Source: Prostheceraeus crozeri (Eukaryota > Platyhelminthes > Polycladida > Euryleptidae). From it: a DNA stretch of 64,000 nt. Shown here one piece after another: positions 42,131 to 53,924 of this stretch. Position numbers and translations under genes: made by a program. Under the pieces are notes generated by a model. It did not search any database. It was not told the DNA's origin and saw nothing but the letters and a program-made list of their open reading frames with translations. The stretch covers positions 1-64,000 of the forward strand of contig CAJQUW010016138.1 of NCBI GenBank assembly GCA_907163375.1, given 5' to 3'. Within the stretch, counting starts at the first letter, position 1. The number at the start of each line of letters is the position of its first letter.

Positions 42131-43555
42131 TTCCAGTACGACAGGTCTGCATTAGCGACAGAGATTCTCCGTGGATAACTCCTTTTACTAAATGGCTATT
42201 GCGAGAGAAGCAACTAGCACAGAGAAAGGGTCAAGTTAAAAGCAAGCCAATCTTGCGGAGAATATGCGTCGTTCAAAATTTAATTATCCCCAAACATGTA
42301 ATGCAAAGGAATGGTGCGTGGAGAGAAATAGATTCAATGACTCACAGGAAAATCTCTTCAAAGCAAATAATGATTGATTATTTCGATGAATGTATCTTGA
42401 ATTTAGAGCTGGCAAAACGATGTTTAAGACAAGAATCTGAGAAAATATCTTTCGATTTACTAAAAGAACATTTTTATCTGATACAAAAAAAGTCGAAATT
42501 GAGTTGTTAAACATTCATGATGTAATATCGGTTATAAAAAAACTATAAACGAACTTCTCCAGGTGCTTCGGATATTCCACATTTCGTGCTTGCTGAATAT
42601 TGGGACATTCTGTCACCGGCATTCCTACATGTTTGGAACTTATCATTGAAATGTTCGGAATTCCCTCGAATCTATAGATTATCAAATATCAGTGCGATAT
42701 TAAAAGTGGGGTGTTTCTGAGACTCCAATAGCAGGCAGACTATATGAAAATGCTGTTCACCGAAAATGGATTCTACCTAACATCGCTTAATTTGGAGATC
42801 CTATGCAATTTGCGTATATACCCAAGTTGTCCACCAATGATTGCATTACAACATCCTGCATTAGAACATCTAGATAATCCTGAAATTGATGGAGTGTATA
42901 TAGTAGGCGATCGATTTCTCAAAGGCATTTGACTGTGTCCGGCAAGAAATTGCCTATCAAAAATACGATAGATTTATTGATGCAGACAATATCAAAGACT
43001 GGCTTTTTGATTTCGGCATCAATAGGTTTCAACGTCTATCCTGGAAGACTGAAACACTCGAGCTTCATGGCATTGATTTGGGTTGTTCTAAGGGAACGAT
43101 GGGTGGCCCAAACATTTTCTCTATAATGACTAATAATATCCGCTCTAGCAAAGAAAAAGACAATATAATTAAGTATTCAGATGATAGTACAATAATTATC
43201 CCGTGCTATAAAGATCCTACTAAAAAGCAGAACTTGCTGAAAGAAGAATTTGAGCACATATTAGCATGGTCTGAAGCAAACCATTTCAAGATCAATATTG
43301 CCAAAAGTAAACAAATGCGTTCCTCATTGAATACATTGAATAATTGTCAATGTAATTCAATATCGTGGTCAGAAGCTCAGTTCATCAACATACTTGGTAT
43401 CAAATTTCAATCAAATTGCAACTTCTCACTCCGCACTCAAGACCTTACCAACAGAATGAAATCCCTCATATGCGTCATTAAAGATCTAAAAATACAAAAA
43501 AATAGCACAAAATCAGTGGGGAAGAACATGGGTAGGACAAACGAAAGAGACTAAA
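42131..43555 (+). pseudogene. LINE-C reverse transcriptase remnant
   Basis: Several frames on the plus strand. WITPFTKWLLREKQLAQRKG is the linker between endonuclease and RT in many LINEs. Then KAFDCVRQEIAYQKYDRFID, LGCSKGTMGGPNIFSIMTNN (the QG..GGP motif) and IKYSDDSTIIIPCYKD (the YADD site as YSDD), and the palm end FKINIAKSKQMRSS. The 5' half, including the endonuclease, is absent. Many stops. Clade not resolved. Confidence 0.72.
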
Positions 43556-43599
43556 TTTGCTTCAATACAAAATGCGAAGAATCCATGATTAGAAAATAT

Positions 43600-45060
43600 A
43601 ATGGAGTAAAAATTTTTGATGACATCTATGATATTTTGCTTAGTAATACCAAATCATCAGCATATACTAATGACACTAATTTAATATTAATTACTTCAAC
43701 TGGATCAATGTTCTTCATTTTTACGTCAAATTTACAGAGCAAATCATTAATATAAAGGCAAAATAATATTGGTGATAAATTGTCTCCCTGTGGAATTCCA
43801 TCATTAAATCTAAATTCTCCGCTTTCTTTTCCATCAAATAATATTTTGCATTTTTATTGTTTATTATATTTTCTACTAAGGACAAATAGTCGCCTCTTGG
43901 TATAATGGCTCTTAGTTTGTTTATTAAATGAAATTTAGGAATTGAATCAAAAGCCTTTGAAAGATGAATGAAACATACGTAAAGGGGTTGCCTATTAACT
44001 TTGTGAATTTGAATAATTTCTCGGATCATCCAGATATTATGCATGGTTGAGTGTTCTTTTCGGAACCCAGTTTGAGATTCATGAAGTAATCCGTATTTAT
44101 CAATCCAAGTATGTAGTCTATCGTTCAATATCTTTGCTGTAACCTTCTCAACACATGATGATAAATTTAAACACCGATATGAATTCACATTGCTTTTATC
44201 TCCTTTCTTAAAGATAGAAGTTGTCCAGCTTAATTCCCACGGAGTGGTTCATGCAAGATGTTGAAAAGTACTTCCAGCACCTCAATTTGACTTGGATTGT
44301 TCTTAAACGCTTCGCATACAATTTTGCCTGGACCGCTGGATTTAGAATTTTTTGTTGATTTAACTGCCTTTTCAATTTCCATTAAAGTGCTTTTTTCATT
44401 TAAATGATTATCTTCGCTCTTTGTACATGTGTGAGGTACATGTTCGATAGCAACATTATAAGTTTTACGAAGATTTCTGGTATCACTAGAATAAGTTATT
44501 TGTATGTTCGGATCTATTTTGTTGCATATTTCTTTACATGCGTTAATCAAGTCATTATATATTTCTATCGAATTTGGCTTATCTTCATTTATTTTCTTTA
44601 TTAGTGCTGTACTTTTTGCTGCTAGAGTTTCTTGAAACTTGCATAAATCATAATTTATGGACATTTTGAACGGCTAGATAACCATCCATATTATCTCTAT
44701 ATTTGTCAGCATAAGTCTTAATCGATGATTTTATTTCTATATCAAATTCTATTTTTCAAGGTCTATGATCCGTACATGAAAATTATGGCACACGTCGGGG
44801 GAACTTAGTTGGGGCAAAATGCAAATTGTACGAGTTGCCTTTCTTGTTTTCGGGTTGACATTTTTAATTATCAAGTCAATTTGCGATCTGGATTGTTGCC
44901 CTTAGTCCAAAGATCATGTATACAAAAGCAACAGTGAATTTTCAAAATACTGCAGCGACAGGATGACAAAGAAAGAAATCCTGTAAAACGTTCTGTACGT
45001 TCATCATTTTGAAATATCGCTCCTATTATCTATCAAGAGTATAATCAGACACATGCACAA
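43600..45060 (-). pseudogene. LINE-A2, 5' part of ORF2 (linker and reverse transcriptase)
   Basis: YRCLNLSSCVEKVTAKILND, SQTGFRKEHSTMHNIWMIRE, SKAFDSIPKFHLINKLRAII and SLVYADDLVLLSK match LINE-A step by step at lower similarity than the frames within either copy. The linker frame 44230-44664 has SSGPGKIVCEAFKNN against SSGPDEIVYEMLKND in LINE-A. Upstream to about 45.06 kb only scattered endonuclease-like pieces remain. Several frameshifts. It continues at 40745 after the inserted block. Confidence 0.8.
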
Positions 45061-45532
45061 CTAGTCTGTACGTCACCGGTGTCGGACGTGTTTTCAGCAC
45101 GCTCTTAGCCTTGTGGTCTTTGTGTTTCTGTTGTAGGCTGTTAGGGATTGTTTTTCATTAATTTTGGTATCATTCATCTCCTTATCACATTCTATTCATT
45201 TCTGTGTCATCGGTATCCCGTCATTTAGTGGCTCCAAAGTTATCGCTGTATTTCAGTCTCTTCGATTACTCCATGATCTAATCACGTGATTCGTTGTTTA
45301 GTGATTACCATAGCTTAGTTTCATTGGCGTGCTTCTATCAACACGCAGCTGCAGTGTGCTTTGTCTCGTAATCTGGATTCATCTCTCTGTCCGATTTCTC
45401 TGCTGTTGAGAGTGCTGTAGCTTAGCGTATTGTGCCAAGTCAGATTTCTATGTAATTCTCTCTCCAGAATTGCATCCCTCTTCGATTTCTTTGCTGATCT
45501 CACGCGTTTATAGATATCAAATTTCTTCAAAA

Positions 45533-45620
45533 AGACAGAGCGGCGCAGTAGTGTAGTGGTACCGTGTTAGACTTGCCAACCTCGTTCATCGAGTTCAAAT
45601 CCTGCTCTAATTTTTTTTTC
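45533..45620 (+). repeat. tRNA-derived (SINE-like) head with A and B boxes
   Basis: GCAGTAGTGTAGTGGTACCG (A-box region) and GAGTTCAAATCC (B box) are spaced as in tRNA genes, and the outer AGAGCGG / CTGCTCT pair like an acceptor stem. The D and anticodon stems do not fold well, so it is not a working tRNA; it resembles tRNA-derived SINE heads with GACTTGCCAAC in the anticodon region. A T run follows at 45610-45620. It lies in the 5' region of LINE-D. Confidence 0.55.
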
Positions 45621-45959
45621 TTTCTTTTTGTTGTTTTGTGTGGTAGTTCACAGTCCTTCTATGATAATAGCATATAATTAGCTAGTGTTGAGCTCTTACA
45701 CTGTTTACTCTCTACCGTTCGTTTTTTGTATTGTGCCATCTATCCACCGCATAAGTGTGGGGCCGTTAGTGTGCATGTAGCTTGGCGTGTTGTTTTAGAA
45801 CCAGCGTATATTTTTCCCATCCATCCTACTTCGCTAATTCGGTAACTGCAGGGTCTGAGTGTGGGCTTAGCCTACTATTATACCTTCTTTGTTGTGACTG
45901 AAATCTCTGAGTGTGACTCCTTTCTTATTGTAGTTAATTCCTTTTTCCCTCTTCGCATA

Positions 45960-47198
45960 ATGCCTAGAACGGCTAAAGATTCCAAGAGTCAAGCTTCCTC
46001 TGATCTTCTCCCTGGTAGATCTACGTGTTGGTGTAATCAGCTTTCCAACTCAACAGAGATTGAGTGTTCCAACTGTCGATCTTGGATTCATTACCTCTGT
46101 CTGGGTCTTTCCTTCCGCCAGCTCTCCTATGTTATCAATGACGATCCTGGCCTTTATCTCTGTAAAATTTGTTGTCTCTCTCCAGAAGTTGACTCCATCA
46201 AGACCAAGTTACTGGACGGTTTCCCGTCTGATGAGCATGTGTATTGCTTTGACGAGGATTGGTTCACTGTTGCCAATTTAACTAATCCTCCTGTTTGCCA
46301 GACTCAGGATGTTTCTCACAGTTGTGTTAGTTCCAATGTTAAGGAAATTTCTCCCAGTTCAGACAGTCCTCCATTGCTTTCGAAATTTCAAGAATTGGAG
46401 AAAGCATTTTCGACTCTGACATTGAAGCTGGAATCCATGATAGCCATGATCTCTACTTCCCTCCACGAGAATACAGCTGATAAATCTCCCAGCATTCCTT
46501 GGCCTGCTCCTCTTCCCCCCGTTTCTTCCTCCCAGTTTTACACCGGTAATTTTCCTCCTCTCTCCTCAATAGATGTCCCTGTTGATCGCTCACCTGGTGC
46601 TTTTCAAGGTCCAGCTCTATCGAATCATGTATCGAATCCCACTCCGCCTATCTCAACTTCCCGGATGCCTGTCTTTCCCGTGAGACAGACCGGTTCGATC
46701 CCGTCCGTCCCTCCAGACTCTGGAATCTACATGCCAAATGAGCTCATCCTGACAAATTTTCCTGATGATAAGGATCTGTCTTTCGGTATATCTTCAATCA
46801 TTCAGTCTATTAGAAACAGTTCTCCTTCCTCGTCATGTCCTGAACCAACTGATGTTATCCGTATTGGCAAGCCGAAAGTCAATTCTCATAGACTGGTCAG
46901 GCTGATTTTTAAATCTGCTTTCGACGCGAAGCTTTTCAAATCAGCTTTCTCTTCCGCTTCTCCCCTTTTTTGTGATTCAAGCCAGGTTCGCATTCGATCA
47001 AGCCTTTCGCCTTCAGGACAAGCTCTCCGTCGGCACTGCTTCGAACTGAATAAACAAGCTTCCAAGAGCGACAATGGCTCTTCTTGTGAGAGTTTTAGTC
47101 TACGGGACTCCGGGGTTATTTGGCGCTTCGTTCGCAGAGATGATGGTAGCTGGCAAAGAGACTCCTCTTGGTTTGATCGTACCTATTCAAAAAACTGA
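45960..47198 (+). CDS. LINE-D ORF1 protein with PHD finger
   Basis: 412 residues from ATG 45960 (MPRTAKDSKSQASSD); an upstream in-frame start at 45861 is less likely. Residues 20-70 form a PHD finger: STCWCNQLSNSTEIECSNC, SWIHYLCLGL and YLCKICC. A Pro/Ser-rich linker follows, then a C-terminal RRM-like part: LILTNFPDDKDLSFGISSII, VIRIGKPKVNSHRLVRLIF and VRIRSSLSPSG. The end carries A AAA AAC (47189-47195) directly before the TGA, a classic -1 frameshift site. By family it packages the element RNA. Confidence 0.88.
   Translation: MPRTAKDSKSQASSDLLPGRSTCWCNQLSNSTEIECSNCRSWIHYLCLGLSFRQLSYVINDDPGLYLCKICCLSPEVDSIKTKLLDGFPSDEHVYCFDEDWFTVANLTNPPVCQTQDVSHSCVSSNVKEISPSSDSPPLLSKFQELEKAFSTLTLKLESMIAMISTSLHENTADKSPSIPWPAPLPPVSSSQFYTGNFPPLSSIDVPVDRSPGAFQGPALSNHVSNPTPPISTSRMPVFPVRQTGSIPSVPPDSGIYMPNELILTNFPDDKDLSFGISSIIQSIRNSSPSSSCPEPTDVIRIGKPKVNSHRLVRLIFKSAFDAKLFKSAFSSASPLFCDSSQVRIRSSLSPSGQALRRHCFELNKQASKSDNGSSCESFSLRDSGVIWRFVRRDDGSWQRDSSWFDRTYSKN
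47189..47195 (+). promoter_or_regulatory. Candidate -1 ribosomal frameshift heptamer
   Basis: A AAA AAC in the ORF1 frame, followed at once by TGA. A -1 slip re-reads AAA AAA and continues CTG AAG AGC into ORF2. No ORF2 ATG is found until deep inside the endonuclease. Confidence 0.7.
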
Positions 47199-49930
47199 AG
47201 AGCCCTAACCTTGCACTTAAGTTTCTTAACTTGAATGCTCGCAGCATTGTCAACAAGCTTCACATTTTTCATTCCTATATCTCTGACCTCCAAACAGATA
47301 TTATCTCTGTCACTGAAACTTGGGCAAATAAAAATTTTAATGATGCTTTATTTCAAATTTCAGGCTTTGAATTATTCAGATCTGATCGTCGCAGTGGTAG
47401 TCGCGGTGGTGGTGTTTGCCTTTACATTAAGGACTCCCTTCAGTCTTGTGTTTTGGATGTCGCTAACAGCTCGAACTTCAGTGATTGTGTTTGGGCTGAA
47501 GTTTATCTTCAGAATAAATCTTCCATTCTTGTAGGTGTGGTTTATCGTCCTCCTAATTCATCAGTAGCTAATGACAGTGTCCTATTCAAGCTCTTCCATG
47601 AAGCCTCCTCCCTTCCCCATCAGTTTAAGCTAATAAGTGGCGATTTTAATTTCCCCCACATTGACTGGGAGACACTTTCTTCCAACAAAGACTCTGAAGA
47701 TTTTCTTGATTGCACTGTTGAGTCAGGGTTCTACCAAACTGTCTTTGAACCTACACGCGAAGAGCATATATTGGATTTATTATTCTGCTCCACTCCTGCT
47801 CTTGTTACCCGCGTTGATGTAATTGAACCTCTAGCCTCTTCAGATCACAATATGGTCTTGGCTGAACTGGCTTTTTCTGCTGAAAGAAAACCAATTTCTT
47901 CCAAGTCGACTCCTCGTTATAATTTTAAGCAGGCTGATTGGGACTTGTACCGTTCCATTCTCGCTTCCAATAACTGGGAAAGTTGCTTCCAGCACAAAGA
48001 TGTGAATGAGATATGGGCTTCTTTTCAATCCGCTATTCACGGTGCTTTATCGTCAGCAGTTCCAACCATGAATTATCTTCGAAGTAACAGACCTCCTTGG
48101 GATTCTCCAGAAATTCGTTCTTTAAAACTACAGCGCAGAAGGGCGGAACGTATCTTCCTTGACACCAGATCTGATGAGGCTAGACGTTTGCGCAATCATA
48201 CATCTAACCTCTTGAAACAAGCAATCCGCAGATCTATTTACAATTTTGAATCATCTTTGGCTAACACTGACAATCCTAAGCGATTCTGGAACTATGTAAA
48301 ATCTAAACAAAAGGTTCGATCCACCGTTGGTCCGCTTGTCGACCCGTCCACTGACCGAGTAGTGTATGATCCCCTACACTCAGCTACTATTCTTGGTGAT
48401 TCCTACAAATCTGCTTTCACCTCTGAGTCTCTTCCCATACCTGCCGTTCATGCACAAACTGATCATTGCCTCGCTGATGTAGTCTTCACACCTGATAGAA
48501 TTCGCTTCCACCTATCACATAAGAAGAATTTCTCCTCCCCTGGCCCTGATGGCATTCAATATATCTGCTACAAACAAGGTGCTTTTGTTCTGCTTCCACT
48601 TCTTGCTCGCCTTTTCCAGATCTTTTTTGAGCTGGGGAATATCCCGCTAGTCTGGAAGCACGCTCTGGTTACTCCTATACATAAGAAAGGTTGTCGCAAG
48701 AAGGCAGAGAATTACCGTCCGGTCAGCCTGACTTGTACTGCCTCCAAATTGATGGAGTCGATTGTTCGCGATCACCTGTGGCAGTTCTGGAACCAATATG
48801 ACATAATCAAGCGCTCTCAATTTGGTTTTCGATCCAATTCAGTGGGCTGAATCATCTATCTCGATTTTGAAAAAGCGTTCAATTCAGTCCCTCACTTTCG
48901 TCTCCTCTCGAAATTGACTTCCTTGGGCATTGGAGGGAGACTTCTATGTTTTCTGAAAGCTTTTCTTGAGGATAGAACTGAGAGTGTTGTCGTGGATGGT
49001 GTGCATTCTTCCCCCTACAGCATGATTTCTGGTGTCGTCCAGGGATCCGTTTTAGGCCCAGATCTGTTTGTCGCCTTTATTAATGACATTGATGACACCT
49101 TGACAAACTCTTCTTTATTGAAATATGCTGATGATGTAAAATTGTACTCCGAAATCAAGCGCACTGATCCCCTGAAAGCCAAAGAACTTTTGCAAGCTGA
49201 CCTCAACGCTGTAACCACTTGGTCGAAGAAATGGCAGCCATCGCTCAATCCCCAAAAGTGCTCCATTCTACACTTTGGATTTCGCAATCCTGCCTCGGAC
49301 TACCGTCTGGATGGAAGTTTCCTGAATAATTCCAAGTGTGTCAAAGACCTTGGAGTTCTGATTTCAAAAGACCTAAAATTCTCTCGGCACATTCTGACCT
49401 GTGTTCAGAAAGCGAATCGCATTGTATCTGCCATCCTCAGGACATTCGTCTCTCGGGACGCCGATCTGCTTATTCGTCTCTTCAAGACACTGGTCCGCCC
49501 TCACCTCGAATATGCCATCCCAGTCTGGAATCCATCCCTGAATAAAGACATTCTGGCTATCGAACGTGTACAACGTCGATTCACCAAAAGCATCCGTGGT
49601 CTATCCTCGTTGCCCTACGAAGAAAGACTGAGAGCTCTGAAACTCCCAACACTACAATGTCGTCGTCGGATTATGGACCTTACAACCGTGTTGAAAATAT
49701 GTAACCACCTTACTCGAAGTGATCCTAATTCCTTCTTCACCTTTAGTGTTTCCCGAACCCGTGGACATAACTACAAAATTTTCCGCCACCCAACAAATCC
49801 GAATTGTCGCCTATCCTCCTTTTCCCACCGCATTATAGATGACTGGAACCGCCTCCCCGACGATATTGTGAACAGTGAAACGGTGAAACAGTTTAAACGA
49901 AAGCTTTTTATGTTTTATTGTAACTTCTAA
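47195..49930 (+). pseudogene. LINE-D ORF2 (endonuclease and reverse transcriptase), one break
   Basis: The frame is entered without a nearby ATG, consistent with -1 frameshifting from ORF1. Endonuclease: LNARSIVNKLHIF, ISVTETWAN, RGGGVCLYIKD, VVYRPPNSS, LISGDFNFPHIDW and SSDHNMVLAEL. Reverse transcriptase: FSSPGPDGIQYICY, YRPVSLTCTASKLMESIV, SQFGFRSNSVG, IIYLDFEKAFNSVPH, SGVVQGSVLGPDLFVAF, LLKYADDVKLYSEI and VKDLGVLISKDLKF. At 48848-48850 a TGA falls where about 25 residues of the family are missing; the frame then resumes in phase. So a short deletion is the only break seen. Confidence 0.9.
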
Positions 49931-50008
49931 TTGTTCCCTCCTGAATGTATTTCCTGTGTTGCCTTGGTGCTCCTTGCACTTATTGGTGTACTAAATAAAT
50001 AAATAAAC

Positions 50009-50802
50009 TTGCAGTGTCGATTTACAGAGCATGCATTGCTCCAGCTTGAAATCAGAGGCCAAGAAATCTCAGAGTATTCATTTTACTTAAAAGGGTTCCC
50101 CTGTTCACTAAATTTGAACAGTTTTCAAAACCTTTGCATGCTTTCGAATATGAGCTTCCAAAATATCATCACACTATATATCATAAGTCATTTAGTGATT
50201 AATTGAAAGGATCCAGCGACATTTCATTTATCTGAGAAATGACTGTCGGTAAAAAAGCTTTCAACGTGTTTATTCCAGAAAGCGCTAGGTATCTTAACCG
50301 CTAGAAGGAGGAATTATCCAGAAATTAGAATTTTTATCTTTGAATTCTTGAGATATTCTTACAACCAGTACAGCAACCATTTTCAATTATGACTCTGAAC
50401 CAATTTTTGATTCGTATTCCAGCATCGAAAAATCGGATGATAGTTGTCAATGACTGCTGCAGATAGACACAGTATATTAATCCATTGAATAGTAGGCTAA
50501 TTCACATGAAACAACAACACCATCTCTTGATGAAAATCCTGGAATTTGCTTTCAACAACTTACACAACCAACTGGGCAAATAGTTTCACTATGATACCAT
50601 GTTTTAGATGAAGCAGATCTACAAACCATAGCTTTTTCCATGTGCCATCATTGTACATAGGCAAGATATCAAACTTCCATTCTAGTGTGCTATTATCCAC
50701 TTCTATGTTGTCGAGTGATACTGGAGATATCCTTCATGTGTATGCCAGCGTGTGTTGTGTGTATTGTTTTGACTAACTGCGTGCACCACGTCAGAGACTA
50801 TT
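50009..50802. other. Unassigned interval
   Basis: AT-rich sequence; short open frames at 50009-50206 and 50685-50867 have no recognisable motif. No RNA gene or repeat seen. Confidence 0.4.
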
Positions 50803-51529
50803 TAGTCCGGCAGCCAGAGCGAGTTTCTGCAGGGAACGAGGCCGAAAGTGAGACTTTCACAGAATGATGTGCACCCTATGCCTACTACGAATCGGCACGT
50901 CTGCCGAGTTCTAGTGAGTTCCTCTTCTTGTCAGACAGAATCAAAGAAAAACACATGCAGATCCAATGGGACGCAGATTGCAGTTTTTGACTAAAACGAA
51001 TTTTTGTATGTTTTCTCTGATTAAACGAAAAGTACCAAGCCCAGAGTCATAATTTTTGGCGTGAAATGTCTTCAGGTCATTTCCTTTCAGTTTCATGCTC
51101 CCCTGTCTATAAAGCTAATCACATTTAGATTTGGCGAGCCTCTTACTGTCGGAAAACACAGACGTTTTGAGCAACTTTATCCACATTCAACCAAATTCTC
51201 ACATACATTGCCGATAAGATGCATGATAATAGCTCATGCACATCATAGGAAATGACCTGAAGACATTTCATGCCAAAAATTATGACTCTGGGCTTAGTAC
51301 TTTTCGTTTAATCAGAGAAAACATACAAAAATTCGTTTTAGTCAAAAACTGCAATCTGCGTCCCATTGGATTTACATGTGTTTTTCTTTGATTCTGTCTG
51401 ACAAGAAGAGGAACTCACTAGAACTCGGCAGACGTGCCGATTCGTAGTAGGCATAGGGTGCACATCATTCTGTGAAAGTCTCACTTTCGGCCTCGTTCCC
51501 TGCAGAAACTCGCTCTGGCTGCCGGACTA
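50803..51529. mobile_element. Nonautonomous TIR element with ~280-bp arms
   Basis: Starts TAGTCCGGCAGCCAGAGCGA and ends with the inverse (TCGCTCTGGCTGCCGGACTA). Arms of about 282 bp (50803-51084 and 51248-51529) are almost identical inverted copies around a 163-bp centre. Flanked by ATT on both sides, or equally by TA if the end bases belong to the target. No protein. The same arms enclose the RTE piece at 55494-57535. The superfamily is unclear. Confidence 0.88.
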
Positions 51530-51639
51530 ATTGGTGTTGATCGGTCGTTGATGACACAGAAAATACGATCGTTCATTCATGAAAGGCGACTGCTTTGCAG
51601 CGATTCACAAATCAGCCATGAAATACATTGAATGTAAGA

Positions 51640-51964
51640 CAGCTGGTATTTGCGAGAATCTCTGCGTTCAGAGACAACAGGTTGCGCTCAACGCGCAACA
51701 ACGCGCTCAACGCGTCAGTCGGCACGTTGCCAGCTATGCCCTACCAAGGTAATCAAGTGTTCTGGAGGCTCTACAAAAGGTATACCATATACTCGTACAT
51801 ACATCAATTCGTGTCCCACCAACCAGTGTTGAAAGAGAAAGAGCTTTCAGTGTTGCAGGTGCGTTCTGCACTAAAGCAAGAAATAGACTTTGTGACGAAA
51901 GTCTGAATGAATATATTGTGCTTACTGAAATGGTTCTTCAGTCAAGATTTTCTCAAATGTGACT
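51640..51964 (+). pseudogene. hAT transposase C-terminal remnant, hAT-3
   Basis: The frame reads LQKVYHILVHTSIRVPPTSV, ERERAFSVAGAFCTKARNRL and CDESLNEYIVLTEM, ending at TGA 51962-51964. This is the hAT dimerisation motif (TS.ERxFS.AG....K.R..L....) of a ZBED-like hAT. Upstream sequence from 51.64 kb has no readable core domain. Decayed DNA transposon fragment, bordering the TIR element at 50.8-51.53 kb. Confidence 0.75.
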
Positions 51965-52502
51965 GATAAGGCGTCACTTGGATTGTCTCTTTTTTAATGA
52001 AAGCTGAATCGAATCATGTGGAATATGATTGCTTTTATTAATAGTATAATTAGAAATCTCTGAACCTTTTAATTAATTCGACTTTTCTATCTTAAAGCCA
52101 GCTATACTTAAACACAATTATCAAGATGCAATTATTTTTTCTCTATGTGCTAGTTATATTTTGTTGCATTACACATCTTAGAATATTTGTATTTTGACAG
52201 CATATCCAATTTAAATATTGTTTAGCATTGTTGTAAAAAGGAGGTTAATAAAACAACCACAGAAAATTGGGAAAACACAAATTTCTCCATCACTGGATAA
52301 TTACAGGATCAATCCTGGGTTTAGGATAGATCGGGATTCCAATCCCGGAGTTGACATACCTATTCCCTGGTTGTAGTTGGAGACGCTCCGCTCCATTTCT
52401 CTGACCGAGCTGTTCTGAAAGTCCTCCAGTTCGCTGCACTCGTCCGTTGGAGGCGCTTCACTCCATTTGATCACATTTGAAAAGCTTTCAAGAATTTTAA
52501 TT
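51965..52502. other. Unassigned interval
   Basis: AT-rich. Around 52.30-52.36 kb there is an inverted pair GGATCAATCC / GGGATTCCAATCCCGG, and the GGAG.CGCTYC.CTCCATTT words at 52.38 and 52.45 kb repeat once. No gene recognised. Confidence 0.35.
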
Positions 52503-53122
52503 CCCGTTTTTTCTCGAATATAGCCCGCGGTTTATATGATTCTTTTGAAACTTGAGTGGAGTTGATTTAATTCCATTTTTGGTGATTGAATAATAAACAT
52601 TGTGCACATTGATGATGAGGTAGGAAACGAAAATGATGAAATCTGAGAGAATGATAATTATAAGTGACGACGAACTCGAGACGCAGAACCAGAAGCTTAT
52701 TTTGAGTGACGACACATTGATTACTTTGTTTTATTAATTATTTTACATCGATTTTGATAAATATCACTTGAGCGATTATTGTTTCTATCATTTTGATAAG
52801 AGGTGTAAACCATGCTAAAGGCAACAATTGATGTACATGTATATTCCTCAAACAAGCAGTTATATCCAATGATTTTTGAAGAGAGGATCGGGGCTATCTA
52901 GAAATTAAGATCTTATCAGGCCAACTGTTAAACAAAAATGATTACCGAGAACCATTGTCAGAGAACATAATACATGTACGTCTGACTTGGGCTATATGTA
53001 GTCACACTGCAATGGATATGGTTTTGCAATAAAACTCGAAAACGTCATCATTGATAAATTCATGTGTGGGTTTTATATAGGCGGATTGTTATCGAGGGTG
53101 GGTTATATTCGAGAAAATACGG
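52503..53122. mobile_element. Candidate MITE with CTCGAATATA termini
   Basis: Left end CCCGTTTTTTCTCGAATATA followed by GCCCGCGGTTTATATG; the right end, read inward, is CCGTATTTTCTCGAATATA followed by ACCCACCC and later CCGCCTATATAA. The paired ends suggest a nonautonomous DNA transposon of about 620 bp (pogo-like ends are one possibility). No transposase. The target duplication is unclear. Confidence 0.55.
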
Positions 53123-53900
53123 TAGGTTCATGCTATTATATTCAAGCAGGTGGTCAATTTTCATGATCGCCTTGATATTACCGAAATCACTGCATTTACT
53201 ATATAAGGTTAAATAACAATCTGTCCGGTCATAAATCCGACCGGACAAATACCAATGTGCCCGGTCATCCACCAATATCATGAAAGAGAAAAGACGCAAA
53301 CGAAGAGTTAGCCAGAAGCTTGTCCATGGAATGCATTATTACTCGATTGGCACGACCTGTGGGTTTGCATGCTTAGGTCACCTCCCTCACGTAGCAATTT
53401 AGTGGTCGACTGAGCGCAAAGTCTAGAAGTCACAGCAGAATGTGAAGTCAGAGAAAGGGCAACAAGATGTCAGGGATGGAGCGATGCAGGAAAACTGTCA
53501 AGAAGCTTCAATATTGCAAGGGGGAAATATTTTGTAATTCGTGGCGACCATGGGATCACAATATCTGTGGAAAATGTGCTAAAATAAATTTAATTGAAAA
53601 TAAATTTTAATTGAGTTGCATTGTTATCTCTTGATGCATCATGTAAACAGATTAAATAGGGCTTGCTTGTGATTACAATGACAACAAAGAATGTTTAATC
53701 AAAATCCATAGTGAAAGACACAGATAAATAGCGAAGATCATAGCATTTATATAGCTGACAAATCTATCGCACCTTAGGTCTAAGTCACGACAGATGTTTA
53801 TAATCCGAAGGTAAAATGCCAGATTTCCCAGATCAGCGAATCACTGACATTCTTAATTTCAAGGAATTTCAATTAAACGATTTTAAGCGCTCATCTCATA
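53123..53900. other. Unassigned interval
   Basis: No gene, RNA or repeat that I can support. A 79-codon minus-strand frame (53060-53299) overlaps the MITE end and has no motif. Confidence 0.35.
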
Positions 53901-53924
53901 TAATCCTTAACCGGGCGCTAGTTC

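Larger units (their letters stand above)
45070..50008 (+). mobile_element. LINE-D, CR1/L2-group LINE, nearly complete
   Basis: 5' region 45.07-45.96 kb, ORF1 45960-47198, ORF2 about 47195-49930, and a 3' tail of AAAT repeats at 49993-50008. Both ORFs are long and only one break was seen in ORF2. A PHD-bearing ORF1 and short tandem tail fit the CR1/L2 group. It is inserted beside the LINE-A2 remnant; target duplications were not found. The 5' boundary is approximate. Confidence 0.85.

Noticed and set aside
45533-45620. A functional tRNA gene
   Set aside because: Acceptor-like pairing and the A/B boxes are present, but the D, anticodon and T stems do not form properly.
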